DNA from: an uncultured Novosphingobium sp.
Lineage (GTDB): Bacteria; Pseudomonadota; Alphaproteobacteria; Sphingomonadales; Sphingomonadaceae
Length of the DNA stretch: 9,412 bases
NCBI GenBank assembly: GCA_946886365.1
Contig: CAMPIM010000123.1
Location: forward strand, 1 to 9,412
Reading direction: 5' to 3'
The notes under the pieces are model-generated. The model was given only the letters and a program-made list of their open reading frames with translations, made no database searches and was not told the origin of the DNA. The position numbers and the translations under genes were made by a program. Of this stretch, positions 5,942 through 9,412 are shown piece by piece (the stretch's first letter is position 1; every line of letters begins with the position of its first letter).

Positions 5942-7120
5942 ATGGACGTTACTGGCCTTCGCGTCGCGCTCTTCAGCGGCAATTACAATTATGTGCGCGA
6001 TGGTGCGAACCAGGCGCTCAACCGCTTTGTGGGCTATTTGCTGCGTCAGGGCGCGGCTGTGCGCGTCTATTCGCCGACGGTCGCGACGCCTGCATTCGAG
6101 CCGACCGGCGATCTGGTGAGCGCACCGTCCTTGGCAATACCGGGGCGGAAGGAATATCGCGTGCCCTATCGCATGTCGGGGCATGTCCGGCGCGACCTGA
6201 AGCGGTTTCGGCCCAATCTGGTTCATGTGTCGAGCCCCGATCCATTGGGGCACCGGGCGGTAACATGGGCGAGGAACAGCGGGCTTCCGGCGGTGGCTTC
6301 GGTCCATACGCGGTTTGAGACCTATCCGCGCTATTATGGGCTGGCCTTTTTGGAGCCGGTCATCGAATCGATGCTGCGGCGATTTTACCGACGCTGCGAT
6401 GCCATCGTCGCTCCTTCGGAGTCCATGGCGCAGCTGCTGCGCGAACAGCGGATGAGCTATGATGTCGGCATCTGGACGCGGGGGATCGACCGGGACATCT
6501 TCAATCCGGGGCGCCGCGACATGGCGTGGCGACAGTCGCTGGGAATAGAGAATGATGAGCCGGTGATTGGCTTCATCGGCCGTCTGGTGATGGAAAAGGG
6601 GCTGGACGTCTTTTCCGATGCGATCGACCAGTTGAAGATGCGCGATGTGCGGCACAAGGTGCTGATTATCGGCGAAGGCCCCGCGCGGGAGTGGTTTCAG
6701 AACCGGCTGCCGGACGCTGTTTTCACCGGGTTCCAGAAGGGTGATGAGTTGGGCCGCGCGGTCGCCAGCATGGATATGCTCTTCAATCCCTCGATCACCG
6801 AGACGTTCGGCAATGTGACGCTGGAGGCGATGGCTTGTGCGCTTCCCACGGTGGCGGCGCGGGCGACGGGTAGTGAGAGCCTTGTTACCGAAGGCGTGAC
6901 GGGCCGCCTGATCCGTCCGGGGGCGATCGGGGCCTTTGCCGATGCGTTGGCGAGCTATTGCACCGATCCTCATGCGCGGGCCGATGCCGGGGCTGCCGCC
7001 ATGGCGGAGGCGGAGCGATATGGATGGGATCAGGTGAATCAAGCGCTGGTCGATACCTATGTCCGCGTGATTCGCCAGCGGACGCACGGCGCGCGGTTGC
7101 GCTCCAGCCCGGTTCCTTAA
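5942..7120 (+). CDS. GT4-family glycosyltransferase (GT-B fold)
   Basis: A 392-residue retaining glycosyltransferase of the GT-B fold, family 4, expected to use an NDP-sugar donor at the cytoplasmic face of the membrane. The N-terminal domain starts GLRVALFSGNYNYVRDGANQ (residues 5-24), a beta strand and glycine-rich loop typical of these enzymes. VHTRFETYPRYYG (121-133) is the acceptor-side region. The donor domain has GFIGRLVMEKGLDVF (210-224) with the conserved R214 and K219. The EX7E motif is E287...E295 in ETFGNVTLE. It resembles the group containing lipid mannosyl/sulfoquinovosyl transferases, but sugar and acceptor cannot be assigned. I chose the ATG at 5942 because the fold begins right after it. 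Upstream in-frame ATGs would run antisense into the DUF2945 gene. rarA starts 27 bp downstream, so the two may share a transcript. Confidence 0.88.
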   Translation: MDVTGLRVALFSGNYNYVRDGANQALNRFVGYLLRQGAAVRVYSPTVATPAFEPTGDLVSAPSLAIPGRKEYRVPYRMSGHVRRDLKRFRPNLVHVSSPDPLGHRAVTWARNSGLPAVASVHTRFETYPRYYGLAFLEPVIESMLRRFYRRCDAIVAPSESMAQLLREQRMSYDVGIWTRGIDRDIFNPGRRDMAWRQSLGIENDEPVIGFIGRLVMEKGLDVFSDAIDQLKMRDVRHKVLIIGEGPAREWFQNRLPDAVFTGFQKGDELGRAVASMDMLFNPSITETFGNVTLEAMACALPTVAARATGSESLVTEGVTGRLIRPGAIGAFADALASYCTDPHARADAGAAAMAEAERYGWDQVNQALVDTYVRVIRQRTHGARLRSSPVP

Positions 7121-7147
7121 ACTGCGCACTTTGCCTATATCGGGGCG

Positions 7148-8470
7148 ATGGTCGATCTTTTTGCTTCCGATGCCGTGAACGAGTCCGGTGAGGCCGGGGA
7201 AAATGCGCCGCTGGCCGACCGCCTGCGGCCGCGTACTTTGGCCGATGTCGTGGGGCAGGAGCATCTGACCGGGCCGGAAGGGGCGATCGGGCGGATGGTG
7301 GCGGCTGGGCGGCTTTCGTCCATCATCCTGTGGGGGCCTCCGGGTACGGGCAAGACGACGATCGCGCGGCTGCTGGCCGACGCGGTGGATATGCGGTTCG
7401 AGCCGATCTCTGCGGTGTTTTCGGGCGTCGCCGACCTCAAGAAGGTCTTTGCGGCGGCCAAGGAGCATGCCCGGCGTGGGGACAAGACGCTGCTGTTCGT
7501 GGATGAGATTCATCGGTTCAACCGGGCGCAGCAGGACAGTTTCCTGCCCTTTGTCGAGGATGGGACCGTGACGCTGGTGGGGGCGACCACGGAGAATCCC
7601 AGTTTCGAATTGAACGCGGCGTTGATGTCGCGAGCGCAGGTGTTGATCCTGCATCGGCTGGATGCTGCCGCGCTGGAGCTGTTGCTGGACCGGGCGGAGG
7701 CGATCACACAGCGGCCTTTGCCGCTGACGGCGGCGGCACGGGACGCGTTGCTGGCGAGTGCGGATGGCGATGGGCGGTTCCTGCTTAATCAGGTCGAGAC
7801 GCTGTATTCCATCGATATTGGCGAGCCGCTTGACCCGGCTGGGCTGTCGGCGCTGCTGCATCGGCGCATGGCGGTCTATGACAAGGACCGGGAGGGGCAT
7901 TATAACCTGATCTCGGCGCTGCATAAGGCGTTGCGCGGATCGGACCCACAGGCGGCGCTCTATTATCTGGCGCGGATGCTGACGGCGGGGGAGCAGCCGC
8001 TTTACGTACTACGTCGGCTGGTGCGCTTTGCGAGTGAGGATATTGGGCTCGCCGACCCGCAGGCGCTGGTTCAGTGCTTGGCGGCCAAGGACAGCTATGA
8101 TTTTCTGGGGAGTCCTGAAGGGGAACTCGCGATCGTACAGGCTTGCCTTTATTGCGCGACGGCTCCCAAATCGAACGCGGCTTATGCAGCCATGAAGGCG
8201 GCTTGGAAGTCAGCGCGGGATACAGGGTCGCTGATGCCGCCGAAGAATATCCTGAACGCCCCTACCCGGCTGATGAAGACCATCGGCTATGGCAAGGGCT
8301 ATCAATATGATCATAACAGCGCTGAGGGCTTTTCGGGCGACAATTATTGGCCCGAAGAGATGGAGCCTCAGACCTTCTTTGCGCCCACTGATCGCGGATT
8401 CGAGGCGCGCATAGCCGAGCGCATGGCCTATTGGGACAAGCTGCGGGCCGAGCGCGGCGGAGGCGAATGA
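7148..8470 (+). CDS. rarA: Replication-associated recombination protein A, AAA+ ATPase
   Basis: RarA (MgsA) is a tetrameric AAA+ ATPase of the clamp-loader clade (WRNIP1/Mgs1 relatives). It acts at stalled replication forks, works with SSB and RecA, and can separate DNA strands at duplex ends. The 440-residue protein has PLADRLRPRTLADVVGQEHL (21-40), Walker A GPPGTGKTT (63-71), Walker B LLFVDEIHRF (115-124), sensor 1 GATTENPSF (145-153), and the arginine-finger candidate R162 in MSRAQV. The C-terminal half carries the family-specific region, including YLARMLTAGEQPLYVLRRLV and APKSNAAYAAMKAA. The length is normal for the family. The extreme N-terminus reads MVDLF, reminiscent of the hydrophobic ending of clamp-binding motifs. 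Its stop codon overlaps the start of the next gene by 4 bp (ATGA), so the two are probably translationally coupled. Confidence 0.96.
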   Translation: MVDLFASDAVNESGEAGENAPLADRLRPRTLADVVGQEHLTGPEGAIGRMVAAGRLSSIILWGPPGTGKTTIARLLADAVDMRFEPISAVFSGVADLKKVFAAAKEHARRGDKTLLFVDEIHRFNRAQQDSFLPFVEDGTVTLVGATTENPSFELNAALMSRAQVLILHRLDAAALELLLDRAEAITQRPLPLTAAARDALLASADGDGRFLLNQVETLYSIDIGEPLDPAGLSALLHRRMAVYDKDREGHYNLISALHKALRGSDPQAALYYLARMLTAGEQPLYVLRRLVRFASEDIGLADPQALVQCLAAKDSYDFLGSPEGELAIVQACLYCATAPKSNAAYAAMKAAWKSARDTGSLMPPKNILNAPTRLMKTIGYGKGYQYDHNSAEGFSGDNYWPEEMEPQTFFAPTDRGFEARIAERMAYWDKLRAERGGGE

Positions 8471-9327
8471 CACCGCGCTTTACCCGCTATGCCGCGATCG
8501 ATTGGTCAGGTGCGAAGGGCGTGCGGCATAAGGGGATAGCGGTGGCGCTGTGCGAGCGTGGTGACACAGTGCCCCGGCTTATCCATCCGAAAGACGGCGG
8601 CTTCTGGTCCCGCGCGACGGTGGCGCAATGGCTGATCGAGGCGGCTGCGGAGGCGCCGACACTGTTTGGGTTCGATTTCAGCTTTGCGCCGCCCTTCGTG
8701 GTGCGGGAGGCGTATCTGCCGGGTGATGAGGTGCCGGTGACGGGGCCTGACTTCTGGGCTTATGTCGATAGCGTGTGCGATGATCCCGATCTGGGTGCGA
8801 GCAGTCTGCTGCATATCACGCACCGCCGCCATTTCTACTTCGGCAAGGCGGACGGAGTGAAGGCCGACTTCATGCACAACCGGGTGTGCGAAGCGCATTA
8901 TAATGCGGGCGGTGGGGGCAAGCCGTCCACCGTCTATGACGCGATCGGCGCGGCTCAGGTGGCGAAGGCGAGCTTTGCGGGGATGCGCCTGCTCCATCAT
9001 GTGCGGGATCATGTTCCCGTCTGGCCATTCGACCCCGCTCCACGCGGCGGGTCACTGGTGGTGGAGATTTATACCAGCATCGCGGCGAGGGCGGCGGGCC
9101 GACCCAAAGGGCGGACGAAGATGCGGGACATTGGCGCTTTGGACGATGCGCTATCCGCGCTCGGCTCTCAGCCCTATGAGGGATTGCCGCCGGATGATCA
9201 CGGCGCGGACGCGATCGTCACTGCCGCATGGATGCGCAACGTCGCGCCAAGTCCGGGCATCTGGACCCCGCCCGGGCTCAATCCGCATATTGCCGCAACG
9301 GAGGGCTGGACGTTCGGTGTCATCTGA
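8467..9327 (+). CDS. Predicted RNase H-fold protein of unknown function (DUF429-like)
   Basis: A 286-residue protein that I do not recognise by name but whose pattern suggests an RNase H/RuvC-like fold. Residues 9-18 (AAIDWSGAKG) form the first strand with acidic D12. LFGFDFSFA (67-74) gives D70, VVEIYTSIA (198-206) gives E200, and PPDDHGADAIVTAAWM (241-256) gives D243, D244 and D248 before an alpha helix. This order of acidic residues on strands is what a two-metal nuclease of this fold would show, and it matches the DUF429 type of predicted nucleases. No signal peptide or membrane segment is visible. The ATG lies inside the end of rarA (ATGA overlap), with GGAGG 3 bp before it, so expression is tied to rarA. 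Catalytic activity is not demonstrated for this type as far as I know. Confidence 0.75.
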   Translation: MTPRFTRYAAIDWSGAKGVRHKGIAVALCERGDTVPRLIHPKDGGFWSRATVAQWLIEAAAEAPTLFGFDFSFAPPFVVREAYLPGDEVPVTGPDFWAYVDSVCDDPDLGASSLLHITHRRHFYFGKADGVKADFMHNRVCEAHYNAGGGGKPSTVYDAIGAAQVAKASFAGMRLLHHVRDHVPVWPFDPAPRGGSLVVEIYTSIAARAAGRPKGRTKMRDIGALDDALSALGSQPYEGLPPDDHGADAIVTAAWMRNVAPSPGIWTPPGLNPHIAATEGWTFGVI

Positions 9328-9357
9328 TAGTAAGGCGCTTTTCCGTCCAAACGACGT

Positions 9358-9412
<55 letters not shown>

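Noticed and set aside
5915..7924. A 669-codon open frame on the minus strand
   Set aside because: It lies antisense to the glycosyltransferase and rarA, whose motifs are unmistakable. Its Arg/His/Gln-rich composition is typical of a shadow frame in GC-rich DNA.

Overview
This window looks like chromosomal DNA of a sphingomonad-type alphaproteobacterium (Sphingobium, Sphingomonas or a close relative). I infer this from the high G+C content, the style of the proteins, and palindromic repeats of a kind I recall from these genomes; no database search was possible. Most of it is housekeeping and stress or repair genes. I see no phage, transposase, CRISPR array or defence island.

Layout. The left end (1-1655, minus strand) carries the E2 subunit of pyruvate dehydrogenase (pdhC). 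Its stop codon overlaps the start of a YciA-like acyl-CoA thioesterase that runs off the window edge. Facing away from pdhC is a small universal stress protein gene (1864-2319, plus strand). The roughly 200 bp between them holds two operator-like repeat structures. The stress gene converges on rnr (RNase R, 2491-4842, minus strand), and the gap between them is filled by a long imperfect inverted repeat. A second, unrelated palindrome lies inside rnr in frame, where it encodes a Gly/Pro-rich insert in the catalytic domain. Upstream of rnr on the same strand are a YiiM-like MOSC protein gene (4910-5560) and a small Hva1/TUDOR-type (DUF2945) gene (5603-5827).

From about 5940 onward everything is on the plus strand. 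A GT4-family glycosyltransferase (5942-7120) is followed after 27 bp by rarA (AAA+ replication-fork ATPase, 7148-8470). rarA overlaps by 4 bp a predicted RNase H-fold protein of unknown function (8467-9327). A tRNA-Thr(UGU) begins at 9358 and is cut by the window end.

How the genes relate. pdhC and the thioesterase form a translationally coupled pair around acetyl-CoA and acyl-CoA metabolism. rarA and the RNase H-like gene form a second coupled pair that plausibly acts on DNA. The most unusual signals are the palindrome embedded in rnr, the hairpin just past its stop codon (RNase R is the kind of enzyme that degrades such hairpins), the palindromes between pdhC and the stress gene, and the coupling of an uncharacterised nuclease-like protein to rarA. 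I did not find a clear new multi-gene system.
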